A DNA stretch of 64,000 nt from Bedellia somnulentella (Eukaryota > Arthropoda > Insecta > Lepidoptera > Bedelliidae): the NCBI GenBank assembly GCA_963576735.1, contig OY755181.1, positions 5,766,001 through 5,830,000 on the forward strand, written 5' to 3'. A program made the position numbers and the translations under genes. The notes under the pieces were generated by a model, which saw only the letters and a program-made list of their open reading frames with translations, was not told the origin of the DNA and searched no databases. Every line of letters begins with the position of its first letter. Position 1 is the stretch's first letter. Shown here piece by piece: positions 1 to 10,255 of this stretch.

Positions 1-117
1 GTATCGATTCGCAGATACATAATTATATGTATATAAAAAGTTTTAGTATGGTAGGGAGAAATCAATCGCCAACTAGCAAGGTTAGCATATACATGTATGC
101 CCAGATAGATGTTAATA

Positions 118-285
118 CAGACATACATATTCTCACGCTGTTAGTTCCCATTGGGGTAGGCAGAGACTATCGATCGCCACTTTGTACGATCCTGGCAAAC
201 CTCTCTGGCTTCATTCACATCCATTATATATTTCCATACATGCACTTTTATTCTTCATACTTCGTAGATGTTAATATAATCCTAT
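118..285 (-). mobile_element. Family L LINE, 3' end fragment
   Basis: On the minus strand this reads as the C-terminal codons of a LINE polyprotein, with residues similar to CQDRTKWRSIVSAYPNGN and then a stop. It is followed by the 3' hairpin and the start of a TATG-type tail (reverse complement of the bases near 118-135). The same sequence recurs at 8728-9165, 29370-29585 and 55015-55615. It is a 5'-truncated, non-coding copy. Confidence 0.75.
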
Positions 286-1339
286 TTATTTTAAAATTCA
301 TGAAACCAAAGTTGCCTCTGATGACACCATGGGAAGATATGGGCTAGTTTTACTGACACTAAACAGCTGACATAATTCTTCCATTAACAATAAAATTGTA
401 TCGTCTGTGTGCTATGATATAGCGATATTCATACAAAGTCTATATCTGACAAGATATCAGTGTATAATTGCTTCTAATTCAACACAATTTACTTCGGCGG
501 AAATGACAAAATATCCGCCATCGAAATATGCCGCGGCGCAGACGCATTTCTCAAGTAAGACCCAACCCTTTATTAACTCTCCTGTGCAAGTGTCGAGTAA
601 AATTTATACTAAAATATAACTATTTAATGGTAAATAGAGTCTAATTTCAAATGTGCGAAAACGAAAAATTCGATAATGTACGGTAGTCACCGATTACATA
701 GTGGCTGGTTCACAGGTTTATTCCGTTTGAATTAATGAAGTATAATTGAAATCGTTTTAGAAATAAATATTTAAAAAAAAACTGTAAATGGTAATTTTGG
801 TCGTTACCAAATAATAATAAATACCATAAAGAAATAAAAAATAATTAAAACCTGTTAGTTTTTAGCTTAATTTTGAAAAATAAACTTTTATCACAATAAA
901 TAAACTTATACACCAGCCCTTCACCAAAGATTTACAAAGTGATCGGTCTTATGCTACATGTTGATGGTCATCGGTGCACCTTTTGAAAGGCCTATCTAGA
1001 CAAAGAGGCTACTCCAATATTTGTATCACCGATGTTCTTTATATTACAATGGTTTCTTACTAACTTGTGGAGAAAAGTTGCTGAGAAGTTTCCTTTTGCG
1101 ATGCTCTAGCGACCTAGTTTTAGAATACTTTTCTACTGCAAGATTTTGATCTTGCATTTTCTTTTTGGGATTTTATAGCCTTGAAAACATTACTTAAGAT
1201 GCCTTGCAAAACAATGGAAGTGATCATCGTTAATTTAGTTTGTCCACTGATGCTAATCTAATTAATAATTTTGTGTTGCGATTCCTTATAGTCAGCAAAT
1301 ATTTCAATGATATTTTATGATACGAATAGTTTTGAAATT
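286..1339. other. no recognisable feature
   Basis: AT-rich sequence. A 70-codon open frame at 407-619 has no recognisable motif. I see no repeat family used elsewhere in the window. Confidence 0.4.
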
Positions 1340-1590
1340 CAAACTCAAGCGTTCACGCTGTATATCCCCAGAAGGGTTGGCAGAGGTATTTATACTTCTG
1401 ACCATCACGTGACATTGTCACCTAGTATTCAGAGTACCCATGTCTTACTTGGACAGTGTAATCGAGTGATAAGGGTCAAACCTATCGCCGTTTTGTAAGA
1501 ATACACTGTCATATGATTAAGTACAACTTAGCCATGTTGGTTTCCTCATAATATTTTTTCCCACTGTTTAATTAACCAACCATGATAAAT
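1340..1590 (-). mobile_element. Family T SINE, 5'-truncated copy
   Basis: Aligns on the minus strand with the body and 3' hairpin of the T element at 53545-53909, but lacks the tRNA-like head. The order is the terminal hairpin near 1360, the CACGTGAC segment, the GGACAGTGTA segment and the inner body, ending near the ACCATGATAAATTA motif. It is diverged from the young copies, so it is probably old. Confidence 0.8.
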
Positions 1591-2013
1591 TATAAATGTT
1601 ATATATTTTATAATTTTGTGCGCATAAAGACAAACTTGGAATGAACCACATTATGACCGCAATCCAGTGCAAGTGATACAGAATTGCGTGTACATGCGAT
1701 AATTAAAAATAGATTAGGGATCAATATTAGTGAATAATGTAACATATGCGAATGTATAGTCAGCTCTGTGACTAATTACTTTATTGAATGAGTTGCTTAG
1801 TTATATATGTTTCACTTTCATGAAATCATTTCATTGAACTGTGAATGACCACTGTACTGTACAATCATCTTGCAGTGCGGATATAAAATGATATATTTTG
1901 TAATGATTTGGTTGATGAGTTTTATGTAATTGAAAATCCTTCTGAAATAAATTAAAATTACATTTTAACATGTTACCCAATATTCTCTTAAAAGTTTGTT
2001 ATTGGATATATAA
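1591..2013. other. AT-rich, nothing recognised
   Basis: No gene or repeat family recognised. Confidence 0.4.
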
Positions 2014-2096
2014 CCATGATAGCCCAGTGGGCTCAACACAGCCTATCACGCAAACAGGCGTGGCTTCAAATCCCGGATCCAGCCTCATCAATTTGT

Positions 2097-3120
2097 CTTT
2101 TTAACCGACTTCAAAAAAAGGAGTGTTCTCAATTCGACCGTATATTTTTTTTTTATGTTTGTTCGCCGATTACTTTGCCATTTATGAACCGATTTTGATT
2201 ATTATTTTTTTATTCGAAAGAAGATACTCCCGCATTCGTACCATGATGAGGATATAAGGGTCTGATGATAGGATCCTGGAGAAATCGAGGGGAACCCTCA
2301 AATTTTATAGGCAAATGTACCGCGTTTTACATATTTTCTGAACTTATATTGGCATTTGCTTCTGAAAATCATATTGTTATGCTGCTGAGCTGATGATGGA
2401 AGGTGTGGGTCATTAATCACTAGGTATTAGGAAACAGTTTACATTCTATATAGATTTATACTCCTCTTCGTAGCTTTTATGAAGAGAAGTACAGGTTCAC
2501 TAAACATTTCTTATGTTATGTAATTGTTACCAAGAAAGTACCATGAGACCAGGATCTGATGATGGAAATCGAGGGGACTGTCGAAACTCACAATCACGTG
2601 ACAGTGTATTTGGTCAAAACGCCGATAGGCCTGCCCTGTATCATAAGCAAATCGTGGGTACTCTGAACAACAGGTGACTAATGTCACGTGATATTCAGAA
2701 GTATTACTACTTCTGCTAACCCCTTTAGGGATATTCGGCGTGAACGTTTGAGTCTTTCTTGAGATGTAGAATTGTAGACCATCGCCTTTCGAAGGATTTT
2801 AAGAACAATGTAAGGTTACATATAGTTGAGCCTATTTAATATCGTACTATAATAGAAATAGCGGAAATACGAAGAATAATACAGTAACCGTCGTTTTCTC
2901 ATCCGAGAGGCATCTTTGCCTCTCGGCTCACAAATTAATTTAAGAGAATTGTAGTATTTAGGTAGGTTGAACTGACGCGTGTGGAATAAAGAAATTGCTA
3001 AGGTATTATTCACAGTACTCATATTCAATTCAAAAACTTATTTCGTACTTTTTAGTACTAGATTGTTTATTTTCGGTTGTTTTTCCCACTATGAAGTCGG
3101 TTTTCTTTTTGTTATAAAAA
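2097..3120. mobile_element. AACCGACTTC non-autonomous DNA transposon
   Basis: About 1 kb, bounded by inverted termini: AACCGACTTC at 2103-2112 and GAAGTCGGTT at 3093-3102, each embedded in T- or A-rich sequence. It lies inside a T SINE, which fixes its borders independently. It contains no transposase frame, only a nested T fragment at 2590-2755. A further terminus of the same type is at 61671-61694. I have seen this terminus widely in lepidopteran repeats, but I do not assign it to a superfamily. Confidence 0.65.
2590..2755 (+). mobile_element. Family T SINE fragment nested in the 1 kb transposon
   Basis: Contains the 3' half of T: TGACAGTGTATTTGG, the CGATAGGCCTGCCC segment, the TACTCTGAACA stem with its partner strand, and the terminal hairpin followed by GGCGTGAACGTTTG. 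The loop here is CCCTTTAGGG instead of the CTTCGG loop of younger copies. Confidence 0.75.
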
Positions 3121-3275
3121 TATCTAAAGTCATATGTGTGTTTAAATTATCATAATTACAAAACGTCCATAGGCGTGCGACCGATCACGTAAGTACACTG
3201 TTTAAGTAAAAATGTCTCGAGATGTTCAAAAGTATTAGTACCTCTGCCATCCCGGCATATCGGCGTCAACGTTTG

Positions 3276-3699
3276 TTTGTTAAGTCTTTTAGACATAACT
3301 ATAATATCCAAAACGATAACACTATTATATTTTTACCATATCCACTGGCTCTACCTTTTTGCTATGCGTACGGAGGAATACTAGTTATAAATCGTTTTCT
3401 AATTGAGATCTCTAATAAATTCGCAGGAAAATTACCTGATAAAATAACAACTTGTCAAAATGACAGTGACCGTGACAGGACGCGACGTGAAAACTTACGA
3501 GTATGACAGCGTCCGCTACATTAATGCGATTTGACTAAACGATCAGATAAACATGTTAACTGGGAATGGGTAGGCTGAGACTATCTACGTTTGAAAACTT
3601 TGACCTCTACAGTAGATTATCTTGGGACGATTTATAAAGTATGATAGGGTATGGTTTACTAAAAATTAAACAACAGTTTTTTGGTAACATCGTCATAGA
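3276..3699. other. no recognisable gene
   Basis: AT-rich. A short degraded L-like patch is near 3547-3580 (GGGTAGGCTGAGACTATC). Confidence 0.35.
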
Positions 3700-3975
3700 A
3701 AAAGAAGAAATAGCGGGGTCTGCACCAATGTGTTATTTCTGAAGTCATATGTTTGGGTAATTTATCAATGTTGTTAACAGTTAGGTTGTTTACCTAACGT
3801 GAGGAAAACAAAATGGCCGAGTTTTATATGTCAGTGTCACAGATCAAAGCGGAAATAGACCTGTCCCTATCACGTAAATTTACTGCAAAAGAAAAACGTG
3901 GGTACTATGAACACTAGGAGACCAAATTGACTCTTAATGTGCAGATGTACGGTACGGTACTACAGTATCAGGTGT
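3700..3975 (+). mobile_element. Family T SINE, degraded
   Basis: Matches the T body from the post-tRNA junction (TGCACCAATGTG), through the ATATGTTTGGGTAATTTATC and CCTATCACGT segments, to CGTGGGTACTATGAACAC. Head and tail are not recognisable. It is among the most diverged T copies here. Confidence 0.65.
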
Positions 3976-4774
3976 AAACGTTGAAATTTTGAATATTTAA
4001 TATAATCTTCACTATGACAGCAACGCTATCATTATCATATGCCCACATTGGCCGATTGTGCCCTCTGGCTAGTACGAGATTTATATGAATTGATAATGTC
4101 GATTATGCTTCCAGCAACCAAAAGTTTTATCTATTATGTATAGCTAATTTAATTAAGCTGATCATAATAATTATTCCAAAATAATTAAATCTTCACAGAA
4201 TCCGGTCCTCCATTTCCTTAGCTATAGGGTTCTCATGTCCTTCAATGAGGCTTTCGTCCACCTTGTCGTTGGCTGCTCACACTACAATGTATGGTCTGTG
4301 GTCACCACACCACCCTTTGAGCCCTAACGTCTTTTAATAGTCGTGCATCTATACAAAAATCATTATCTTAACCTAAGACCTCCGGATTTGAAACCGAGCG
4401 CTTTGCTACTGGACCACGGACGCTGTCGTAAGGTGCAATACACTCGTAAGGTAGACAAGAGAATACTAGGTCTCAAATAATATGTCGCCAAAATACTATT
4501 ACGCATTCAAATTTCTATATTATACAATCTAAGCGTTCGCAACTTCCACCGAAAGAAGTTGACGGTAATCTAATTATAATTATCTATAGATATTATCAGT
4601 TCACACTTTCGTAACCTTTCACTTCTTAAAGTCCATTAGCATTGCTTTTACGAGTTGTATGTATGTGAAAAGTTTGATTTGAATTGTTAATGTCTGATGG
4701 TATTGAAGATTTTTATCCTAACCTACATTTATGTCTATTTTTCCAAAAAAAGTAAAGAAAATTGTGTAGTCTCG
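3976..4774. other. no recognisable gene
   Basis: AT-rich. Bases near 4375-4430 weakly resemble a tRNA-like SINE head on the minus strand (GGATTTGAAACCGAG). Nothing else is recognised. Confidence 0.3.
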
Positions 4775-5007
4775 ATTTTGAATAGCGCTACTCCATGACT
4801 GCCCGTGGGTGTTCGTATGTGGCGACTAAGGGTATTGGGGCTTTTTGGGCACTGCAGTTGGAGACCCATCACCAAAAACCTTTATTTTACGATCTTTTCC
4901 ACATTCAACTTCCAAAAGTGGCTGAGGATTTTTGTATTCTGAAGCTCTGGGTACTACACCTTTAGGGATTTAAAGCCATGAGTATGTGTATGTATGTAAG
5001 AACACAA
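4775..5007 (+). mobile_element. Family S SINE-like element, near full length
   Basis: Definition of family S: in sense orientation it starts GCCGTGTAGTG(T/C)CGGCTTAGAAT. A GGCGACTAA segment and a box-B-like GGTTGGAGACC follow. Next come CATCTTTTCCCC and the AGTGGCTGAGGAATT palindrome, then the 3' hairpin GGCTACCCC-loop-GGGATTTATAGCC. The element ends GTGAGTATATG plus (TATG)n. This copy has a diverged 5' end and a short tail at 4980-5000. Confidence 0.8.
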
Positions 5008-5085
5008 TACATGATATATCGCACGCAATAAAAATAAAAAAAGTAGTAAGAACACAACTCCAAATATTAAAATAGTTGGAAAGAA

Positions 5086-5334
5086 CATACATACATACAT
5101 ATACTCACGGCTTTAATTCCCTAAAAGGGGCAGCCAGAGCTAAGGAATTATAAATTCCTCAGCCACTTTTGGAAGTTGAATGTGGAAAAGATCGAAAAAT
5201 AAAGGTTTTTGGTGATGGGTCTCCAACCGCATCGCCCAAAAATCCAATAAAAAGCCCCAATACCCTTAGTCTCCTCTTACGACACCCGTGGGTAGAAAGG
5301 GGTAGCGACATTCTAAGCCGGCACTACACGGCAA
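5086..5334 (-). mobile_element. Family S element with 10 bp target duplication
   Basis: Full length on the minus strand. TTGGAAAGAA flanks it on both sides (5076-5085 and 5335-5344). It belongs to the subtype with CACCCGTGGGTAG near 5285 (sense CCCACGGGTGTCG). Confidence 0.9.
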
Positions 5335-5424
5335 TTGGAAAGAAGTAATTAATAAATTATATTTTGCTAAAATAAAACATATTATGCGATAAGCAGCGTT
5401 TAGGTAATGCTGTAGTTCTCAATC

Positions 5425-5735
5425 TCAACTCAAAAGTTTACGCCGTATATCCCCGAATGGCTGGAAGAGGTACTAATACTTTTGAACATCACGTTACATT
5501 ATTGTCACCGATGTTCAGAGTACTCACGTTTTTCTTGGACAGTGTTCTCACATAACAGGGCGCAGGCCTATCACTACCGTTTTGTACAAGTACCCTGTCA
5601 TTATATAATATATAATATATTATCTTTATATAAATAAGACTTAAAAAAAGAGTAATTGGTGTAGGATGGCTTCTCGGGATTTTGACCCACACCTGCGTGT
5701 ATGACAGGCGAGTATTCTACCCGCTGAGCTATCAC
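5425..5735 (-). mobile_element. Family T SINE with tRNA-like head
   Basis: Minus-strand copy. The 3' hairpin is near 5440-5470, the body runs through 5600, and a tRNA-like head is at about 5665-5735 with a box B-like region (reverse complement of GGGATTTTGACCC) and a box A-like region (reverse complement of CTGAGCTATCAC). The head resembles a tRNA but sits on a SINE body, so it is not called as a tRNA gene. Confidence 0.75.
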
Positions 5736-5804
5736 TTAATATTATACAACAAAACAATTAGTCTCGTAATGATGATAATATTATAAATGCTGATATTAGC
5801 CGGT

Positions 5805-5990
5805 AGGTAGCCAAGGTGTAAGTTGAGTGATGAATCAACAATTTCCAAGCCGCTTTTGGAAGTTTAGAGGAGAAAAGTAGCCTAAAAAATCGTATGTTAT
5901 CTAACCATATTGTCCAACGATCTCTTAAAATGCTCTTTATCTCTCATCACCCCTTAAGACACCCGTTGAAAGTAATGGGAAAGTAGTATT
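5805..5990 (-). mobile_element. Family S element, degraded
   Basis: Minus-strand match through CCGCTTTTGGAAGTT, the CCATATTGTCCAACG region and ACACCCGTTGAAAG. No tail remains. Confidence 0.55.
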
Positions 5991-6377
5991 AAGACTTAAA
6001 TATTAATGTGAATAATGTTGCAACTATTTTATATTATATTGATTTGTGCGCCAGTATTACAGCGTTTCATCTTTGAATTGTAGAAGAAAATTCACATGTT
6101 AGTTTTAAATTACTTGCAACAATTTACACCCAATATTTTATCTCTAAGTAGTTACCTATGAAGATATACATAATAATAAAACGCGATTTCACGACAAATC
6201 TCTACTTTTCTACACTTCAAATTCAAGAAGAGCGAAAGATAAGCTTAAGTAATTTAATCTTTTGTCAAATTTCATATAATTATTACAGAAGCCACTGCAA
6301 ATCAAAATGGTATTACACAATACCGAATTAAGTAAATGGAGTGTTTGAAACTTGCGCAACGATGAACACAACTGTAT
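5991..6377. other. AT-rich, nothing recognised
   Basis: No supported gene. The 61-codon minus-strand frame at 6210-6395 has no motif. Confidence 0.35.
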
Positions 6378-6516
6378 AGCTAGTACGAGTGACATTTTAT
6401 CTAGATATCGCGTTGTGTAAAATACCCGTCTCTTTTGGCACTTACTTAGTATCGAATACTGTCATCTCATTCTAACCGATATCGAGACGATAAAATACCG
6501 CTCGTGCTAGGGCATC
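6378..6516 (+). mobile_element. small MITE, single copy of the 25176-25454 family
   Basis: Aligns end to end with one arm of the palindrome at 25176-25454. Shared segments include ACTTACTTAGTATCG, CATCTCATTCTAACCG and GATAAAATACCGCTCGTGCT. It shows that the palindrome is built from a unit of about 135 bp. The ends are GC-richer than the surroundings and imperfectly inverted (TACGAGT and CTCGTGCTAGGGCA). Confidence 0.7.
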
Positions 6517-6864
6517 AGATTCACAGCGCCATTTTTAATTTTAATACGTATAAACTTTTCGTTTTAATAACTTCAAGTCTCGGTTTTTGATCAATTTTTA
6601 CCTTTATTTCAGTTATGCTTTAATTATTTATGAAATTTTGTATCTTTATTGCAGTTTTATTAAAAAATGAGTTAAAAATATCCAATTATCTTATTTATAA
6701 TAAGTAGGAGAAGTTTAAAAGGGTTGCAAATTTAAACGTTAAACTGTTCATAAGGCTGCAACTGCAAGTTTAAATCTTAAACTATTGATATAAATATTTG
6801 AATTGTTTCTCCTCATTCAGTTATTAAATCATAAGATTAGTGTACAAAGTTTACAAAATTTGAT
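6517..6864. other. AT-rich, nothing recognised
   Basis: No recognisable gene or repeat. Confidence 0.35.
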
Positions 6865-6966
6865 GGTTGTGTAAGTAGAGAAGACCTCAGAGGACACATT
6901 TCAACCAAATAGCGAGTGGGTTCAAAAAGGCAGGGGTCCGAAGTATAAGGAATATAAGAGCATATA

Positions 6967-8244
6967 CCAGGCCACTCAGAAAGTATTGCGAAAAAAGGTT
7001 TTAATGTATGAAACACTGGCCGGTTGTATTGTATACTGAAAATATGAGTCTTTATAAATAAAAAAAGGTACGTTCCAATTTTAAATTTTCCCTCTTTATT
7101 TTTTACGAGCTATTTTAAACTGTCGTGTCTTTCTGAAAAATGAATCTGAGCCGGAAACATTTTCGCGCTACGATTTTTTACGATTTCAAATGTCGCTTAA
7201 AACTAGACGAATCATACGATAGACTTTGAATGGCGTTTATGGATGAAGGGCCTTCCAAGGCAACCGTGTATCGTTGGTATAACGAATTCAAGCGTGGTCG
7301 ATTAACTTTGCGGGATGATGAAAGAAGTGGTCGCCCTCTAACGGCTGTTACGGATGAAAACGTGGTGGAAGTAAAAAATTTAATTCATGACAATAGGCGA
7401 ATAATGTATTTAGAGATTCAACACATTATGCAGATTGGATCGGGAAGCGTTCATGAGATTTTATTTTCACGCTGGGTGCCACACAACCTCACCGAGGTAC
7501 AGAAACAGGCCCGGGTGGAATGGTGTCGTGATATGATTAATAAATTTGATGTTGGCTCGTCTCGGCGTGTTTACGACATTGTTACAGGTGATGAGTCCTG
7601 GATTTATCAATACGATCCAGAAACGAAGCGCCAGTCGACGGTTTGGGTATTTCAAAACGAAGCGACCCCTACCAAAGTGAAGAGATCTAGAAGCGGTGGG
7701 AAGATTTTGATCGCAAGTTTTTTCAATATGACTGGCTATTTGGTGTCAATTCCTTTACAAGATCAAAGAAGTATTAACGCAGACTGGTATATTACCAAAT
7801 GCTTGCCAGTAGTTTTCTCAGTTGTGAGCAACAATCGACCATACACAGGGCTCCGCGGGCTACTGCTTCACCACGACAACGCGCCCGCTCACACCGCGTT
7901 CAAAACGACGGACTTCCTGAACAGCACGCCGATCAAACTCTTGGGTCACCCTCCTTACAGCCCTGACCTGGCACCGTGTGACTTCTTTTTATTCCCCAAA
8001 ATAAAAAATCAAATCAAAGGGATACAATTTTCATCGCCGGAAGATGCGCTGTCAGTCGTGTCAGTGTTTCAGGCTGTAAATGAGGTGTTTGCGGCGGACT
8101 GGAAAAAGTGTTTCGAAAACTGGTTTAGACGTATGAAACTTTGTATCGATGCTGGTGGAGAGTACTTTGAAAAGATTCAATAAAACATTTTTACCCATGG
8201 AACATTTTTTTTTTATTTTCGCAAAATTTTCTGAGTGTCCCACG
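6967..8244 (+). mobile_element. mariner DNA transposon
   Basis: 1278 bp, flanked by TA duplications at 6965-6966 and 8245-8246. The terminal inverted repeats are imperfect: the left end holds CACTCAGAAAGTATTGCGAAAA and the right end is the inverse of CACTCAGAAAATTTTGCGAAAA. It contains one transposase gene, now broken. The length fits the 1.3 kb typical of mariner. The borders are confirmed because the host sequence is a known LINE 3' end. Confidence 0.93.
7140..8183 (+). pseudogene. mariner transposase, DD34D type, inactivated
   Basis: The frame opens at ATG 7140 (MNLSRKHFRAT) and is cut by TGA at 7227-7229. It continues in the same frame from 7230 for 317 codons, so the full length is 346 residues against about 345 for the family. 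N-terminal helix-turn-helix DNA-binding region (KATVYRWYNEF), then WVPHNLT linker motif, then catalytic residues in DESW, HHDNAPAH and SPDLAPCD. Exactly 34 residues separate the second and third aspartates. About ten codons are missing between VHEIL and SRWVPHNL compared with the family pattern. The enzyme would cut and paste the element at TA sites. With the stop and the deletion it is very probably inactive. Confidence 0.93.
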
Positions 8245-8367
8245 TATAAGAAGATTGATGGATGTAAACGAAGCTAGAGAGGATTGTCATGATCGTACAA
8301 AGTTGTGGTTGATAGTCTATGCCTACCCCAGTGGAAACTAATGGCGTGAGTATATATGTATGTATGT

Positions 8368-8727
8368 AACAATATTTAGTTCATATAAAAAACAAATTTA
8401 ATGTGATTTTTAAACGGTCACACAGCAGGTGTTCAATACTTTCTATAAATCCAAAATTAATAAGTTTCTGTTTTACAAAAGTGAAACAATTATTTACATA
8501 CGTGAATATTCATATTGTTGCTTTATCACATTTATACAAATTCATTTTCTATTTATTTATAATATTCTGATGCGAATTCAGATATTATATCTCATCTTTT
8601 AAGCTCTGACTTATTTTTCTGAAAGTTTTATGTGAGTTAAGGGAAGTAAGTAAATTCACATATTTGTTGAGATTCCTTTAAGTAAACTAGTTAAGAAGTC
8701 CAAAGTTGTAAAAGGGAAAAGTGTCCA
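8368..8727. other. AT-rich, nothing recognised
   Basis: No gene or repeat identified. Confidence 0.35.
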
Positions 8728-9165
8728 TACATACATACTCACGCCATTATTTCCCATTGGGATATGCAGAGACTAGCGATCGCCAGATTGTAAGGCTGCC
8801 TGTCCATTTAAGCGGAGCGATGCGGCGGAGCGGAGAAACGGACAAATATTAGCCAATAGTATTGCACAAAAATTCCGCTCCGCAGTGGACAGGGCTTTTT
8901 GTGCAATACTATTGGCTAATATTTGTCCGTTTCTCCGCTCCGCCGCATTGCTCCGCTTAAATGGACAGGCAGCCTAAGATCCTGGCAAACCTCTCTAGCT
9001 TCATTTACATCTCCTTCCTCCTTCCTTCTTTCATACTGCTTTTCATTCTTCATACTTTGGACCTTCCTGGCCTGCCTTTTTGAGCAAACTCTATTTGGTC
9101 TTAATGTGTCCTCCGTGGTCGTCCGCTACTTACATTACCCTTCTGTGTATCCTGTGACAAAATAA
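8728..9165 (-). mobile_element. Family L LINE 3' end, split by a foldback MITE
   Basis: Minus-strand copy. The TATG tail and hairpin are at 8728-8775, then the C-terminal codons, interrupted at 8794-8974. The rest continues to 9165. Segment order matches 55015-55615. Confidence 0.8.
8794..8974. mobile_element. 181 bp foldback MITE, PIF/Harbinger-like
   Basis: Near-perfect long inverted repeat. The termini are GGCTGCCTGTCC and its inverse, with arms of about 75 bp and a short unpaired centre near 8869-8897. TAA is duplicated at 8791-8793 and 8975-8977. Removing the element and one TAA restores the L sequence (TTGTAAGATCCTGG, compared with TTGTACGATCCTGG in other L copies). A 3 bp TAA/TTA duplication is characteristic of PIF/Harbinger. 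The superfamily is inferred from this and not from a transposase. Confidence 0.8.
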
Positions 9166-9299
9166 CTTATATTTCTCTGCTGAAGTAACTACAATTAAAA
9201 TTGAACGTTTTGTGTGTATACTTTAAATTTAAACTTACCAACAAATATTTAAAATCACTATCTGTCTATCCTTCTGACTATGAATCTTAAAAAGAGCAG

Positions 9300-9475
9300 A
9301 GTTTTAGAATAATAAATTTCCCATTCGCTTTCGGAAATCAATAGTAGAAGGTTGTTAGTGATGGCTACAACCACATCCAAAAATCCCTTATGAAGCTTCA
9401 ATTGCCTAATTCGCCTCACAACACCTGCGGGAAAAAAAATATTGTGCTCTTCTAAGCCCGTATTGCACTATTGTG
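9300..9475 (-). mobile_element. Family S element, degraded
   Basis: Minus-strand match through GTTGTTAGTGATGG, ACCACATCC, CAATTGCCTAATTCGCC and CTTCTAAGCCC. It is one of the older S copies. Confidence 0.6.
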
Positions 9476-9767
9476 TGTGTATTAGAGTAGTACAGGCCAA
9501 GTAGTTTCAAAAATGTTTCCTATCCTATCGATATCCTGCATAGGCAAGGTTAAATAAATATATTCGGATATATTCTACACAGATCAAGTTAGCCCAAAAC
9601 TATCAAATCTCCGTAGATAATCCCATAATGCAAGTTCTACTAACTCAACGAATAAACATGATATAAAACACAATAAATAATATCCAAGACTAAGGCACAA
9701 TCATCTATGCTCATAACACCAATGTTGGTCTCAGCGGGGATCGAACCTGCAACCTCTGGAACGAGAT

Positions 9768-9809
9768 CTAGTTTCAAGTTATAAACAACTGTTTATAACT
9801 TGAAACTAG
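9768..9809. repeat. perfect 20 bp inverted repeat
   Basis: CTAGTTTCAAGTTATAAACA at 9768-9787, a 2-base loop, then its exact inverse at 9790-9809. It starts just after a tRNA-like SINE head remnant on the minus strand (GGGGATCGAACCTGC near 9737-9751). Function unknown. Confidence 0.85.
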
Positions 9810-10127
9810 ACACTACACAACTGTGTAACTACACAGCGTTCTTAAAAAAAACAGTGACAGGTGAAGGTGTAAATTGCACTTAAAAATTATAATACAAAGG
9901 GTACTCAAGTATTATTCAAATAAAGCTGCAGTTACGTAACATATGATTGAGATCGCGGTGTACAGTGAGTTGCAGTACTTTACATAATACGTGTTTGATG
10001 CATTTGTCGTTATTGCATGGATGTGCACTTTGTAGGGAATAGCAGATATCGTAGGAGCTGGGATATGTTTTTAATAAATATTGTAATTTTAATCATCATT
10101 ATAACTTACTCACAAGCACACATATAC
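9810..10127. other. AT-rich, nothing recognised
   Basis: No gene or repeat identified. Confidence 0.35.
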
Positions 10128-10255
10128 TCACGGCTATTATCTAAAGAATGGGTAACCTATTCATCAGAATTACAAATTGAATTCCCCACCTAGGTACTTG
10201 TTCAAAGATAATTGAGGGAAAAAAAAATATATGGGTGTTTATGGGTCTCTCTTCC
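10128..10255 (-). mobile_element. Family S element, degraded 3' half
   Basis: Starts ACATATACTCACGGCTATTAT (tail and end of the 3' hairpin) and fades after TATGGGTCTCTCTTCCGG. Confidence 0.55.

Larger units (their letters stand above)
2014..3275 (+). mobile_element. Family T SINE split by a 1 kb transposon
   Basis: The tRNA-like head and first body bases are at 2014-2096 (ATAGCCCAGTGGG box A region, then TTCAAATCCC box B region). The body resumes near 3121 at TCTAAAGTCATATGTGTG and runs to the terminal hairpin and CAACGTTTG near 3275. In intact T copies, such as 49888-50231, these two halves are contiguous. The intervening 1.0 kb (about 2097-3120) is therefore a later insertion. The 3' half has internal deletions. 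Confidence 0.8.
6865..8367 (+). mobile_element. Family L LINE 3' end, split by mariner
   Basis: Left part 6865-6966 and right part 8247-8367. The translated L C-terminus continues across the mariner, from a segment like KAGVRSIRNIRA to MDVNEAREDCHDRTK. The right part then carries the 3' hairpin (GCCTACCCCAGTGGAAACTAATGGC) and GCGTGAGTATATATG plus a TATG tail at 8340-8367. Removing the mariner and one TA restores a sequence colinear with the other L copies. Confidence 0.85.
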
